From positions 84,761-148,760 of the forward strand of contig NZ_BMWD01000025.1 of assembly GCF_014651055.1 (NCBI RefSeq): a stretch of 64,000 bases of DNA, read 5' to 3'. A program made the position numbers and the translations under genes. This DNA is from Streptomyces fructofermentans (GTDB lineage: Bacteria > Actinomycetota > Actinomycetes > Streptomycetales > Streptomycetaceae). Numbering within the stretch: the first letter of the stretch is position 1; each line of letters begins with the position of its first letter. This document shows, one piece after another, positions 54,422-62,236 of this stretch. The notes below the pieces were generated by a model. It was not told where the DNA came from. It saw only the letters and a program-made list of their open reading frames with translations, and ran no database searches.

Positions 54422-54643
54422 CTAGTAGGGCTGGTCGTCGTCGGCCTGGCAGGAGCAGCCGAGGCTCTCAGAGAAGGTGCCGATCTGCGGCGTGATCCGG
54501 ACTTCGTCGTCAGCGATCGGCCTGGACGTGATCGCAACCGGGACCGGGCTGGCGGCCGGGCGGCCGGTGATCGCGACCGGAACGGGCCCGGCCGTTCGGG
54601 ACGGGATCGCTTCCGTGGTGCTGGGCTCAGTGGCAGTTGCCAT
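54422..54643 (-). CDS. Putative RiPP precursor peptide
   Basis: The 73-residue peptide lies three bases after the radical SAM gene. Residues 1-54 resemble a leader: Thr/Ala/Pro-rich with two near copies of PVPVAIT(G/S)RP (about 21-29 and 34-42), then ADDEVRITPQIGTF. The C-terminal part SESLGCSCQADDDQPY has the only two cysteines, spaced CSC, and an acidic end. Size, position and the Cys-bearing tail fit a substrate of the adjacent SPASM enzyme, for example for thioether formation. There is no homologue I can name; the core boundary is a guess. Confidence 0.65.
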   Translation of the reverse strand: MATATEPSTTEAIPSRTAGPVPVAITGRPAASPVPVAITSRPIADDEVRITPQIGTFSESLGCSCQADDDQPY

Positions 54644-54646
54644 GGG

Positions 54647-55783
54647 TCACCTCACGGGTTCGGGATGCTGGCAGTACATGTTTCGTGGTGCCTTCGCCTC
54701 CTGGTAGAGCCTGGCCATGGGGCGGCACGTGGTGCATCCGCCCGGATTGCCGTCGGCGTCCTTCTGGCCGAACGCGCAGCCTGCGCAGCCACCGGTGCGA
54801 AGTTGTAGGCCGTCGGCGATGCCGCCGAGGCGTTTGAGTCCCTCGATGCCTTCCTCCATCAGCGGGATGTGGGGGTCGCGGCCGATCTTGCAGATGGAGG
54901 CGTGGCCGAACGGGTCGGCGTGGAAGAAGGTGTGTCCGGCGTTGCAGCCGGCGAACGGCTTCCGCTTGCGCAGGTACTTGGCGGCCTGCTCCGGGATGGG
55001 CGTCGAGTCGCCGTCGATGGTGGGCGACATGTTCGTGAAGACGAACACTTGGCCGTAGGGCTCGGCCAGGCGCTCCATCGCGTCGAACTCGGCGGCGTTG
55101 TCCTTGGTCAGGACGATGTTCAGTTGCAGCCGTAGGCCTGCCTCGCGGGCGGCGTCGAGCCCGCGGACGAACCGGCCGAACGCGCCCCGGTTGCGGGTGA
55201 ATCCGTCGTAGGTCTCCGGCGTCGCGCCGTAGACGCTGAGCGACAGGTGGTGGGGCGGCCGCTCGGTGAGTGTGTCCAGGATCTTCGGCTTGTGGAGCTG
55301 CGAGCCGTTCGTCGAGATGGTCAGCATGAGCCCGAGGTCGAAGGCGTGCGAGTACGCCTCGGGGAACTCGCGGTCGATCAGCGGTTCGCCACCTGTGATC
55401 TGGAGCCAGAGCACGCCGGCGTCGCGCATGATGTCGAGCAGCCGGACCTTGTCGTCCCACGGCACTCCCTCGAACCGTTTCAGCCCGAGGTAGCAGTGGG
55501 GGCAGTCGTAGTCACAGCCCTTGTTGATCTCCCACGAGGCGCGGGCGTATCCGTAGGGGCTCGGAATCCGTACGAGCACGGTGTCGGCCAAGGGCTGCCC
55601 GGCTATGTCGAGCGACCAGGCTTGGCGAGCGGCGTCGACCAGCCAGTCTGGGGGGAGCTGGCCGTCGTCCGCGGCCCGCTTCACCTCCACGTAGCGGGCA
55701 AGAGGGATCTGGACCCCTGCGTCGTCTCCGGGGCGGACGATCAGATGCTCGTCAAGGAACGGGCTCGCGATCAGGGCGTGCAC
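54647..55783 (-). CDS. Radical SAM/SPASM peptide-modifying enzyme
   Basis: The 378-residue enzyme has the radical SAM CxxxCxxC motif NKGCDYDCPHCYLG (Cys 90, 94, 97), the GGEPLID segment, and a C-terminal cysteine-rich region (FAGCNAGH, ASICKIGRD, GGCAGCAFGQ, GGCTTC) as in SPASM domains that hold extra 4Fe-4S clusters. Such enzymes act on ribosomal peptides. The GTG at 55783 follows GGAGG and is preferred to starts 165 bases upstream that encode Ser/Pro-rich sequence. Residues 1-80 may hold the peptide-recognition region. It is directly followed by the precursor gene. Confidence 0.88.
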   Translation of the reverse strand: MHALIASPFLDEHLIVRPGDDAGVQIPLARYVEVKRAADDGQLPPDWLVDAARQAWSLDIAGQPLADTVLVRIPSPYGYARASWEINKGCDYDCPHCYLGLKRFEGVPWDDKVRLLDIMRDAGVLWLQITGGEPLIDREFPEAYSHAFDLGLMLTISTNGSQLHKPKILDTLTERPPHHLSLSVYGATPETYDGFTRNRGAFGRFVRGLDAAREAGLRLQLNIVLTKDNAAEFDAMERLAEPYGQVFVFTNMSPTIDGDSTPIPEQAAKYLRKRKPFAGCNAGHTFFHADPFGHASICKIGRDPHIPLMEEGIEGLKRLGGIADGLQLRTGGCAGCAFGQKDADGNPGGCTTCRPMARLYQEAKAPRNMYCQHPEPVR

Positions 55784-55838
55784 AGGGCCTCCAGGTCGCT
55801 TCGGCTTTCTCAACGGGGCGGGTTGTACGGGAGCGGGA

Positions 55839-56426
55839 TCAGGTGATGGTGCGCAGGAACGTGCCGAGGAGCTGTTCGTGCGGGATGGGGCCGGGCTGGA
55901 ACCGGTCCAGGAAGTCGGCGAGGGGCCACGTAGGGACAAGGCGGTCACCGCGGCACGGGCGCAGCCAGTACGGGCCCGGAGGCTCCGTCTGCCGCATGGG
56001 CGGCAGCGCGAGTTCGTACGGGGCGCCCAGGCAGCTGCCGTACCGGTGGGGCCCCCACGTGGCGTGTGTGCCCGGGGGGACGAGCCAGATGAGCCACTGT
56101 CGTTCGGGGTCTTCGATCACCGGGCCGCAGGCGTCGGGCCGGTGGCCGGGAACGTGCTGGATCTCGTCGAGCAGTTCGACGACGGCGCGGCCTTCGGGCC
56201 CGGCGGCGGTGACCACGGCGTCGAAGAACCGGCCGCCCAGCGGTAATCGGAGTGGGCGACCGTGCTGGAGGTCCATCAGGTTCCGCACGCGTGCGGCCAG
56301 GCCACTCATGTCCGGCGCGACCTCGTCGGCCGCAATGTGCTCGCCGCGTTCGAGGAAGTCGACGGCGCCGGCCGAAGCCGGGCCGCGGGGGTTGCCTGCC
56401 CGGTGGGGCAGCGGGGCGTGTGTCAT
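55839..56426 (-). CDS. Hypothetical protein of the RiPP-like operon
   Basis: The 195-residue protein starts MTHAPLPHRAGNPRG at an ATG overlapping the ATPase stop. The second half reads WLIWLVPPGTHATWGPHRYG, ALPPMRQTEPPGPYWLRPCR and PLADFLDRF. This recalls small Streptomyces proteins with a primase-polymerase-like W-LVPPG pattern that neighbour regulatory ATPases, but no function is established. It is 55 bases upstream of the radical SAM gene and co-transcribed. Confidence 0.65.
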   Translation of the reverse strand: MTHAPLPHRAGNPRGPASAGAVDFLERGEHIAADEVAPDMSGLAARVRNLMDLQHGRPLRLPLGGRFFDAVVTAAGPEGRAVVELLDEIQHVPGHRPDACGPVIEDPERQWLIWLVPPGTHATWGPHRYGSCLGAPYELALPPMRQTEPPGPYWLRPCRGDRLVPTWPLADFLDRFQPGPIPHEQLLGTFLRTIT

Positions 56427-56959
56427 ACCGAGCCGTCCCAGGTCGCGGGGAGCAGTGCCTGCACGGTCTTGCCGACGATCTGGCCGTCGTCGTCCACACG
56501 GGTGCCCCAGCACAGCCGGCCCCGGTACTGGGCCACCCACCACAGCCCCTTCGGCCGCCCCTGCACCTCACCGCTCTGGGCGGCGGCCTCCTCGAACCCG
56601 GGGAACTCGGGGAGCCCGTCCTCCACCTCAATGGCCAACTCGTCGGTCTCCGGGAGTCCGAAGACCCGCAGGTGCACGTAGCCGCCCTGGAGGGGCTTGC
56701 CGTGCTTGACGGCGTTGTCGACGAGCTTGTCGGCGACGCGCGCGGCCTGGTCGATGTTGCCGGGCCAGCGGGACATTGTGAGCCACGGGCGCATACGCAG
56801 CCGGGCGTTCGGGCCCGCGTGCACGGTTGCGGTGAGCGGCCAGAACTGAAGGAAGCGGGGGTTCTTCTCCACGAGCGGCAGGAGTACGGCCGTGCTCGCA
56901 CGCGGGGGTGCGGATTCCCCTTCTGCGGGTGCGGTTGTGCGGGGCTTAGGCGAGTTCAC
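56423..56959 (-). CDS. HATPase_c family ATP-binding protein, anti-sigma/regulatory type
   Basis: The 178-residue protein has the GHKL ATPase fold of serine-kinase anti-sigma factors (RsbW-like): the N-box-like AARVADKLVDNAVKHGKPLQ near residue 75, ELAIEVEDGLPEF for the G1 region, and RPKGLWWVAQYRGRLCWG near 138. It starts with GTG after GGGAG and is the first gene of the minus-strand operon, divergent from the Scr1-type regulator. In Streptomyces such ATPases often pair with those regulators. Confidence 0.8.
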   Translation of the reverse strand: MNSPKPRTTAPAEGESAPPRASTAVLLPLVEKNPRFLQFWPLTATVHAGPNARLRMRPWLTMSRWPGNIDQAARVADKLVDNAVKHGKPLQGGYVHLRVFGLPETDELAIEVEDGLPEFPGFEEAAAQSGEVQGRPKGLWWVAQYRGRLCWGTRVDDDGQIVGKTVQALLPATWDGSV

Positions 56960-57125
56960 GGGGGGTGGCTCCCTGCTTTACGACGGGGGTTCCGTCCGTT
57001 CCCGTGCAGGCCCACCGGGGGTGGGCGGTTCGGCAGTCGGGACCACTGGACGAGTCACTGGGTGATTACGTAAAGCGAACCGTCATTGCGCTCCCGTGGG
57101 TACCGGTCGGGGGCGGTGCGGCTGC

Positions 57126-57282
57126 CAAACGTGACTCAAGATCGTCTTCACGGCCGGGTGACGCCTGTTCCCCGGGGGTGGGAGCATTGCGCCAGTTGGC
57201 CTCACCTGTTGGGCAGTTGGGTCATAGGTTGGCCATACCGCGGGAGTACCGCGATCCAGGTTGACAAACGTGACTCAAGATC
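57126..57282. repeat. Two perfect 18-base direct repeats upstream of the regulator
   Basis: CAAACGTGACTCAAGATC occurs at 57126-57143 and 57265-57282, 139 bases apart start to start, in the divergent region between the ATPase and regulator genes. The second copy is 22 bases before the regulator start. These look like operators, most simply for autoregulation by the neighbouring protein. Confidence 0.7.
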
Positions 57283-57304
57283 ATCAGTGCGGCGGGGGAT
57301 CATC

Positions 57305-58690
57305 ATGGCGCGCAATCGGAATGAACGGTTCGACGCCTTACTGCGGGAAGCTGGCTGGTCACGGGCTCAGGCCGCCAGCGCCTTCGTGCGGGTCGCGCAC
57401 GAGAACAGCGCGACGGAGTACACCAGCCTCACCCGGCAGCACGTCCAGCACTGGGTGGCCGGTCATCAGCCGTCCGGACGCGCGCCCATAATCATGTGCG
57501 AGGCGCTGTCCCGCTGCCTGAAGCGTGTCGTCACACCGGCCGAAGCCGGGTTCGCAGCGCCCGCCTCGCCAGCGCAAGGGGCGTTGGACTGGAGCGTCGA
57601 TCCTGTGATCGCGCTGAACGACCTGGGGAGCACCGACTTGGATCCGAACCGGCGCAGCCTGCTCCGTGGCGGCGTGTACTCGGTGACAGCCCTGGCGCTA
57701 CCTGCCGACGCCTGGTGGGCCGAGATGGCGCAGGAACCGACACAGGACCAGCGGAAGGGGCAGCGGGTCGGCCGCGGCGACGTAGAGAGCGTGCGTGAGA
57801 TGACGCTCGCGTTCTCACGCATCGACCAGCGGCGCGGCGGCGGCGCCGGCCGGACCGCACTCGTGGAGTACCTGCACTCCGACGTCAACCGCTACCTGGT
57901 CGGCTCCTTCCCGAACGACCAGGTCCGCCGAGCCATGTACTCCGCCGCGGGCGAAGCCGCCTACCTCGTCGGCTGGATGGCATTCGACAACGGCGAACAC
58001 GAACTCGCCGAGCCCTACTTTGCTCTGGGCCTGAAGCTCGCCGCCCGCGCAGGCGACGCCCCCCTGTCCGGGCACATCCTGCGCGCCATGGCGCACCAGG
58101 CGCTCGACCTGAGCTTGCCCCACAAAGCACTGGAGCTTTCCACGGCGTCGCTCGCCAGCCAGCGGTACCAGTCGGCGACCCCGCGCGAGCGGGCCCTGCT
58201 GGGCGTCGTCCACGCGCGCTCTCTCGCCGCGACCGGCCAGGAGCAGCCCGCCGCGAAGATGTTGCTGCGCGCCGAGGACGACTTGCGCAGCGCACACGAG
58301 GGCATCGAAGAGCCGGACCGCACGTTCTTCTTCGGGGAGGCGTCGCTGGCCCACGAGACGGCCTGTGCGCTACGTGACCTGAAGGACAAGAGGGGCGCGG
58401 TCGGCCAGTTCGGGCGCAGCGTCCGAACCCGCGGCCCGGCCTTCAAACGGACGCACGCCGTGACGCTCGGGTACCTGGGGGCCACCCAGATATCCGCGGG
58501 CAACGTCGAGGAGGCGTGCGCGACATGGGCGCGGGCCCTTGATGCGATGGAAGACGGGATCTACTCCGGTCGCGCCCGACAGCGCGTGGTGGAGATGCGG
58601 CAGCTTCTCACCCCGTATCGGCGCCGCGGCATCCCTGTCGCCGCCGAACTCGAAACGCGGGCAGCCGACTACCTGCGCACCGTAGATTGA
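57305..58690 (+). CDS. Scr1/XRE-type regulator with TPR-like C-terminus
   Basis: The 461-residue protein has a helix-turn-helix region near the N-terminus (LLREAGWSRAQAASAFVRVA, then TRQHVQHWVAGHQPSG), a middle region, and a helical TPR-like C-terminal half (AGEAAYLVGWMAFDNGEHEL, ALDLSLPHKALELSTASLAS and so on). This architecture is common in Streptomyces regulators of antibiotic and RiPP genes and may sense a peptide or small ligand. The ATG follows GGGGGATCATC. It is divergent from the RiPP-like operon and overlooks two identical 18-base repeats. Confidence 0.85.
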   Translation: MARNRNERFDALLREAGWSRAQAASAFVRVAHENSATEYTSLTRQHVQHWVAGHQPSGRAPIIMCEALSRCLKRVVTPAEAGFAAPASPAQGALDWSVDPVIALNDLGSTDLDPNRRSLLRGGVYSVTALALPADAWWAEMAQEPTQDQRKGQRVGRGDVESVREMTLAFSRIDQRRGGGAGRTALVEYLHSDVNRYLVGSFPNDQVRRAMYSAAGEAAYLVGWMAFDNGEHELAEPYFALGLKLAARAGDAPLSGHILRAMAHQALDLSLPHKALELSTASLASQRYQSATPRERALLGVVHARSLAATGQEQPAAKMLLRAEDDLRSAHEGIEEPDRTFFFGEASLAHETACALRDLKDKRGAVGQFGRSVRTRGPAFKRTHAVTLGYLGATQISAGNVEEACATWARALDAMEDGIYSGRARQRVVEMRQLLTPYRRRGIPVAAELETRAADYLRTVD

Positions 58691-58718
58691 TCACGTCACC
58701 AGGATCGAGGGGAACGCC

Positions 58719-59183
58719 ATGATGCAGATCGAACCCATCGGCGCGGTTGTCGGAGGCCGCACGGAAGTCGCAGACGACTACTGGGGCGGCGTCCACTGCA
58801 TCATCCGGCTCGACGCCGGCTTTCCCCTCGAAGTCGTCCAGGGCCTTGAAGAGTTCTCCCACCTGGTCGTTACCTGGCACTTCAGCAAAGCGTCCCCCGA
58901 CGATGTCGCCTTGCACGCGCGCAGCCCGCGTAACGACCCGCGGTGGGCGCCTTCCGGGACGTTCGCGCACCGCAACCACCGGCGGCCGAACCAGCTCGCG
59001 ACGAGCTTCCCGAGGCTCATCAAGGTCGACGGACTGGACCTCCATGTCACCGATATGGACGCCGTGGACGGCACCCCCATCTACGACCTGGCTCCCTACT
59101 TTCCGGAGATGGGGCCCCGGGGCGATGTGCGCGAGCCGGGGTGGCCGGGCGAGATGCTCAAGGACTACTGGGCTGGCAGCTAG
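58719..59183 (+). CDS. TrmO/TsaA-like SAM-dependent methyltransferase
   Basis: The 154-residue protein matches the UPF0066 (TsaA-like, TrmO) beta-barrel family: IEPIGAVVGGRTEVADDYWG, FSHLVVTWHFSKASP, HARSPRNDPRWAPSGTFAHR, RRPNQLATSFPRLI and DMDAVDGTPIYDLAPYFP. Members methylate t6A at tRNA position 37 or act on other substrates. Genes of this family also occur as cargo of mobile elements. It is 28 bases after the regulator, and its TAG stop shares the palindrome CTAG with the convergent integrase stop. Confidence 0.88.
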   Translation: MMQIEPIGAVVGGRTEVADDYWGGVHCIIRLDAGFPLEVVQGLEEFSHLVVTWHFSKASPDDVALHARSPRNDPRWAPSGTFAHRNHRRPNQLATSFPRLIKVDGLDLHVTDMDAVDGTPIYDLAPYFPEMGPRGDVREPGWPGEMLKDYWAGS

Positions 59184-60394
59184 CCCGCGTCCCTGCCCGT
59201 GGAGGCCGGGCCGCGGGCTTCCGCTACTGCCGCGTGGGCAGGGCCGCCGTACAGGGGCACCGCGGCGAGCGGGTCCTTGTCCCCGAGCCCGTGAGTACGG
59301 TCGTACACGGTGTCAGCGGTGTGCGAGCCGTCCGCCCACCGGCCGGCTGTGTTGCGCTCCTTGAGCGGGACACCCGCCGCGATCATGTTGGTGTTCGCCC
59401 CTGCTCGCCACGAGTGCGAGCGGACCCGCTGCCCGTCGATGTACGGCACCCCGGCCTGCTCGGCGAGGAGTTGGAACCGCTCGTTCAGGGAGCCGGGGCG
59501 CATCTTCGTCCCGCGCTTGCGGCCCTCCGGGTACGAGCGCAGGGCGCCTTTCACCGTCAAGGCCCGGAACAGGGGATCGGTGGGGCGGTCCGCGCCGAGC
59601 TCGCGCAGGACGTCGAGCCACGCGCGGGCCCGGCGGACGAGTTGGAGGTCTTCCGGGTCCCGGATGAAGCGTCCGGATCCCTTGCCGGTCTGGTCGGTCT
59701 TGGACGTGGCCGTGATGACGTAGAGGCCCGTGTCGTGGACGCGGACCCGGCCAACGAGCTGATCGGCGAGCTCCATCTCCCGGTGCAGGTTGACGTACGC
59801 CAGGGCGGCGAGGAACGCGTCCCGCTTGCCGATGGGGGTGTCCTCGTCGATCGCTGCGATGATCCGCAGGTTGTACGGGAGCGTGACGGCCGCAGCCCGG
59901 TCGACCGCCCCGCCGGCCTTGACCCACGTGTTGCGCCAGGCCTGGACCCGGCCCTGTGCGCGGGAGCGGTCGGGGCGCATGCCCACCGGCTGCCAGTTGT
60001 AGATGCGCGAGAGGTACTGCTTGACCGTGTCCGGCTTGAACTCCCCGGCCTTGCCCCTGCGGATCAGGTGCAGGGCGTACGAGGTGTACGTCCGGGTCGT
60101 GCACGGGTGCGCGAGGAGCGGCGGCGTCTGCTGCGCGCACCAGGCCTCGAACGCCCGGACCGTGGAGTCGCGGTTGGTGAGGGTGTTCTCCGCCAGGTCC
60201 GGCTGTTCGAGGTCTTCGACGTCCTCTTGGGTCAGCCGGAAGTCGGCTTCGGTCCACGCGGGCCGTTCGTCGGCGAGCGGCGGCAGCTCGCCGGGCGCAT
60301 CCTTCGGGTCTTCCCGGGCGTTCGCAGAAGGCCGCAGAGGTGACGTGGGATCGGCTCGGCGCTTTTTACGCGGGGCGGGGAGTGATTCTGGGTG
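59180..60394 (-). CDS. Tyrosine-recombinase integrase, N-terminus uncertain
   Basis: About 405 residues are recognisable: a core-binding domain (TLTNRDSTVRAFEAWCAQQT, YTSYALHLIRRG) and a catalytic domain with candidate residues in IGKRDAFLAALAYVNLHREM, VRSHSWRAGANTNMIAAG (HxxR) and AGRWADGSHTADTVYDRTHG (active tyrosine near the end). It fits integrases of actinobacterial elements. The frame has no ATG, GTG or TTG at its expected start: the sequence reads ATCACTCAC where an ATG would be expected, and upstream DNA is a MurF fragment. The gene may have lost its native 5' end by recombination. Confidence 0.75.
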   Translation of the reverse strand, partial: HPESLPAPRKKRRADPTSPLRPSANAREDPKDAPGELPPLADERPAWTEADFRLTQEDVEDLEQPDLAENTLTNRDSTVRAFEAWCAQQTPPLLAHPCTTRTYTSYALHLIRRGKAGEFKPDTVKQYLSRIYNWQPVGMRPDRSRAQGRVQAWRNTWVKAGGAVDRAAAVTLPYNLRIIAAIDEDTPIGKRDAFLAALAYVNLHREMELADQLVGRVRVHDTGLYVITATSKTDQTGKGSGRFIRDPEDLQLVRRARAWLDVLRELGADRPTDPLFRALTVKGALRSYPEGRKRGTKMRPGSLNERFQLLAEQAGVPYIDGQRVRSHSWRAGANTNMIAAGVPLKERNTAGRWADGSHTADTVYDRTHGLGDKDPLAAVPLYGGPAHAAVAEARGPASTGRDAG

Positions 60395-60664
60395 AGTGAT
60401 GACGGGATCGGTGAGAAGGAGCCGGGCACCCGGCGGATCGCTGTACTCGGCGAGATGCTGGAGCTGGGCGACACCGCGGCGCAAGCCCACCGGGACATCG
60501 GCCAGGAGACGGGCAGACTCGGCGTGGACATCGTCATTGCTGTCGGCGACGTCCTGGCCAAGCAACTCGCCCTCGGTGCGGCCGACGCCGGCGTCGACAC
60601 GCCATCGTGGGCGAGGATTACTATGCCACCGAGCCACTACGAAACGGTGATCCAGGTCAGGTGA
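60392..60664 (+). pseudogene. MurF C-terminal fragment
   Basis: A 90-codon frame from GTG 60392 contains TRRIAVLGEMLELGDTAAQA, HRDIGQETGRLGVDIVIAVG and DVLAKQLALGAADAGVD, typical of the C-terminal ligase domain of MurF (UDP-MurNAc-tripeptide D-Ala-D-Ala ligase), which is normally about 470 residues. No other MurF part is present. It abuts the integrase 5' end and the barstar-like gene and is likely a recombination scar or an element's target remnant. Confidence 0.7.
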
Positions 60665-60668
60665 CAAC

Positions 60669-61106
60669 GTGAGCGAGTTCTGGGAGTCCTGGGTGGACCC
60701 GGGCGACGTTATTTCGGGTCTCCCTCTTGACCCATATTTTGTGCACGAGAGGCGTCGTCGCGAGGTGGTTGAGGAGATGGCCCGAGCGGGTTTTGATGTG
60801 CAGGAGGTGGACCTCTCGGGAATCACCACGGAACGTGAACTGCTTGTCATGCTCGGACGTTCCTTCTCCGCTCCGGATTACTACGGAAAAAACTGGGACG
60901 CATTGCGAGACGTGCTCTTCGAGCAAGGAGGACGAGCGGCGTTCAGGATCGCCCTCGTCTTCTCCTCCAGTGACGCCTTTCTCCGTGCCCAGACGCACGG
61001 TTTCGTCCGGTCCGTGACGCTGTTGCAGATGCTGGCGCGCGACCTGTCAGACGTGGACGAGGGGTGCGGCCAACTGGAGATCTTCTACCTGGCGGACTGG
61101 GAGTGA
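60669..61106 (+). CDS. Barstar-family immunity-like protein
   Basis: The 145-residue protein has the barstar signature FSAPDYYGKNWDALRDVLFE (about 76-95), preceded by VQEVDLSGITTERELLVMLG. Barstar domains bind and block barnase-type RNases, and free-standing copies are common in polymorphic toxin immunity. No RNase gene adjoins it. GTG start at 60669; codon use is less GC-biased than its neighbours (for example TATTTTGTGCAC near 60736), which suggests acquisition. Confidence 0.82.
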   Translation: MSEFWESWVDPGDVISGLPLDPYFVHERRRREVVEEMARAGFDVQEVDLSGITTERELLVMLGRSFSAPDYYGKNWDALRDVLFEQGGRAAFRIALVFSSSDAFLRAQTHGFVRSVTLLQMLARDLSDVDEGCGQLEIFYLADWE

Positions 61107-61285
61107 CGGAGAGGTGAGCGAGTAGCGGTGGCCGAGCCCGAGCGGCCACCTGGACGACGTAGTGCTTGCTGCCCGGCCGCCGGCCGCCGGGCGCGGTCGA
61201 CCGGGATCGGGCCGCCTACTGCGCCTCTCCGGGCTGCCCTGGCACAAGAGGAAGCGATCACCGCCCGCGGCCAAGCGCCCGCCCG

Positions 61286-61560
61286 TCCGCTTCCGACGGC
61301 ACCGGCGACTACCTGCTCACCACCGGCGACATTGTGTTGCTGCACACCAACGGCCTCGCCGAAGCACACGCCACTGCTGCCGGCGGCGAGGACCGGTACG
61401 GGGACGACACCCTCTTCGGCCTCGCCCGCAGCCTCGCCCCCACCACGGCGTCCATCGCCGTCCACGCGGTCCGCGCCCTGCTCGACGCCTTCGGCACCGG
61501 CGTGGACGACGCGGTCCTCGACTCGCCATCCTCGTGCCCCGACCTCTCAGTGAAGAGCAG
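61286..61560 (+). pseudogene. C-terminal remnant of a PP2C/SpoIIE phosphatase
   Basis: The frame reads DYLLTTGDIVLLHTNGLAEA and RYGDDTLFGLARSLAPTTAS, like the end of RsbU-type serine phosphatases (usual form L-x-x-G-D-x-L-L-L-Y-T-D-G-x-x-E). The N-terminal catalytic part and start are missing, and the sequence upstream shows mixed frames. Confidence 0.6.
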
Positions 61561-61562
61561 CA

Positions 61563-61920
61563 GTGACCCAGCACTTGCCTGCGCACCCGCAACACCGCCG
61601 CCGGCACCGTCATGGAACTCGCTGGGGAACTTGACCACCGCACCGCTCCCCAGGCCCACGACGCACTCCTCGCGCTCGACCTGCGCCCGAAGCAGCGGCT
61701 CGTCCTCGACCTCGCGGCCATCACCTTCTGCTACTCCAGCGGCCTCAGTGTCCTGATCGCCGCGCGCAATCTCGCCCCGGCCACCGACGCAGCCATCGCC
61801 CTGGCCATGGTCCCCGAACGCGTCGGCCGGATCATCCGCATCGTCGGCCTGGACCAAGTCTTTCCCATCCACCCCACTGTGCAGTACGCCGAGGATGCCT
61901 GGCGATCCTCAACATGCCCC
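61563..61920 (+). pseudogene. STAS-domain anti-sigma antagonist, frameshifted
   Basis: From ATG 61612 the frame gives an STAS domain: MELAGELDHRTAPQAHDALL, LRPKQRLVLDLAAITFCYSS (phospho-acceptor serine in CYSSGLSV), and ALAMVPERVGRIIRIVGLDQ. The natural start seems to be GTG 61563 in another frame (VTQHL), with a one-base shift near 61575. After about 61905 the sequence loses family character. It probably belonged with the phosphatase remnant just upstream. An active short form from the ATG cannot be excluded. Confidence 0.55.
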
Positions 61921-62236
61921 ACCGCGACAGACCTCCAGAAGAAGGCCGCCTCGGCGCGCCCCATGGGCCTTCGCCCGGGGGCGGAGGCGACCAGGTCGGT
62001 CAGTCTGCTCCCCGGATTCGCGGCGACGTCCCGAGACGAGGACGACCGCCTGGCCGACCACCGCCTGCTCCCGCACTTGCGGGGATGGTCGCGGGCCGGC
62101 GTCGACGACGGCCGCAGGCGGCCGCATGCGGCTCAACCGACGGCGGCCGCCAGGGCAGGCTGCAACTCTGCAGGCGGCCGCCGCCGGTGCGGCACCACCG
62201 TCGAAGCCGTGGTCGTGACAGCAGAGGTCGACCCGT
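61921..62236. other. Gene-poor interval
   Basis: About 316 bases beyond the STAS remnant. The frame stays open but its product is Arg/Ala-rich and unrelated to any family I know; I regard it as noncoding or decayed. Confidence 0.35.
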
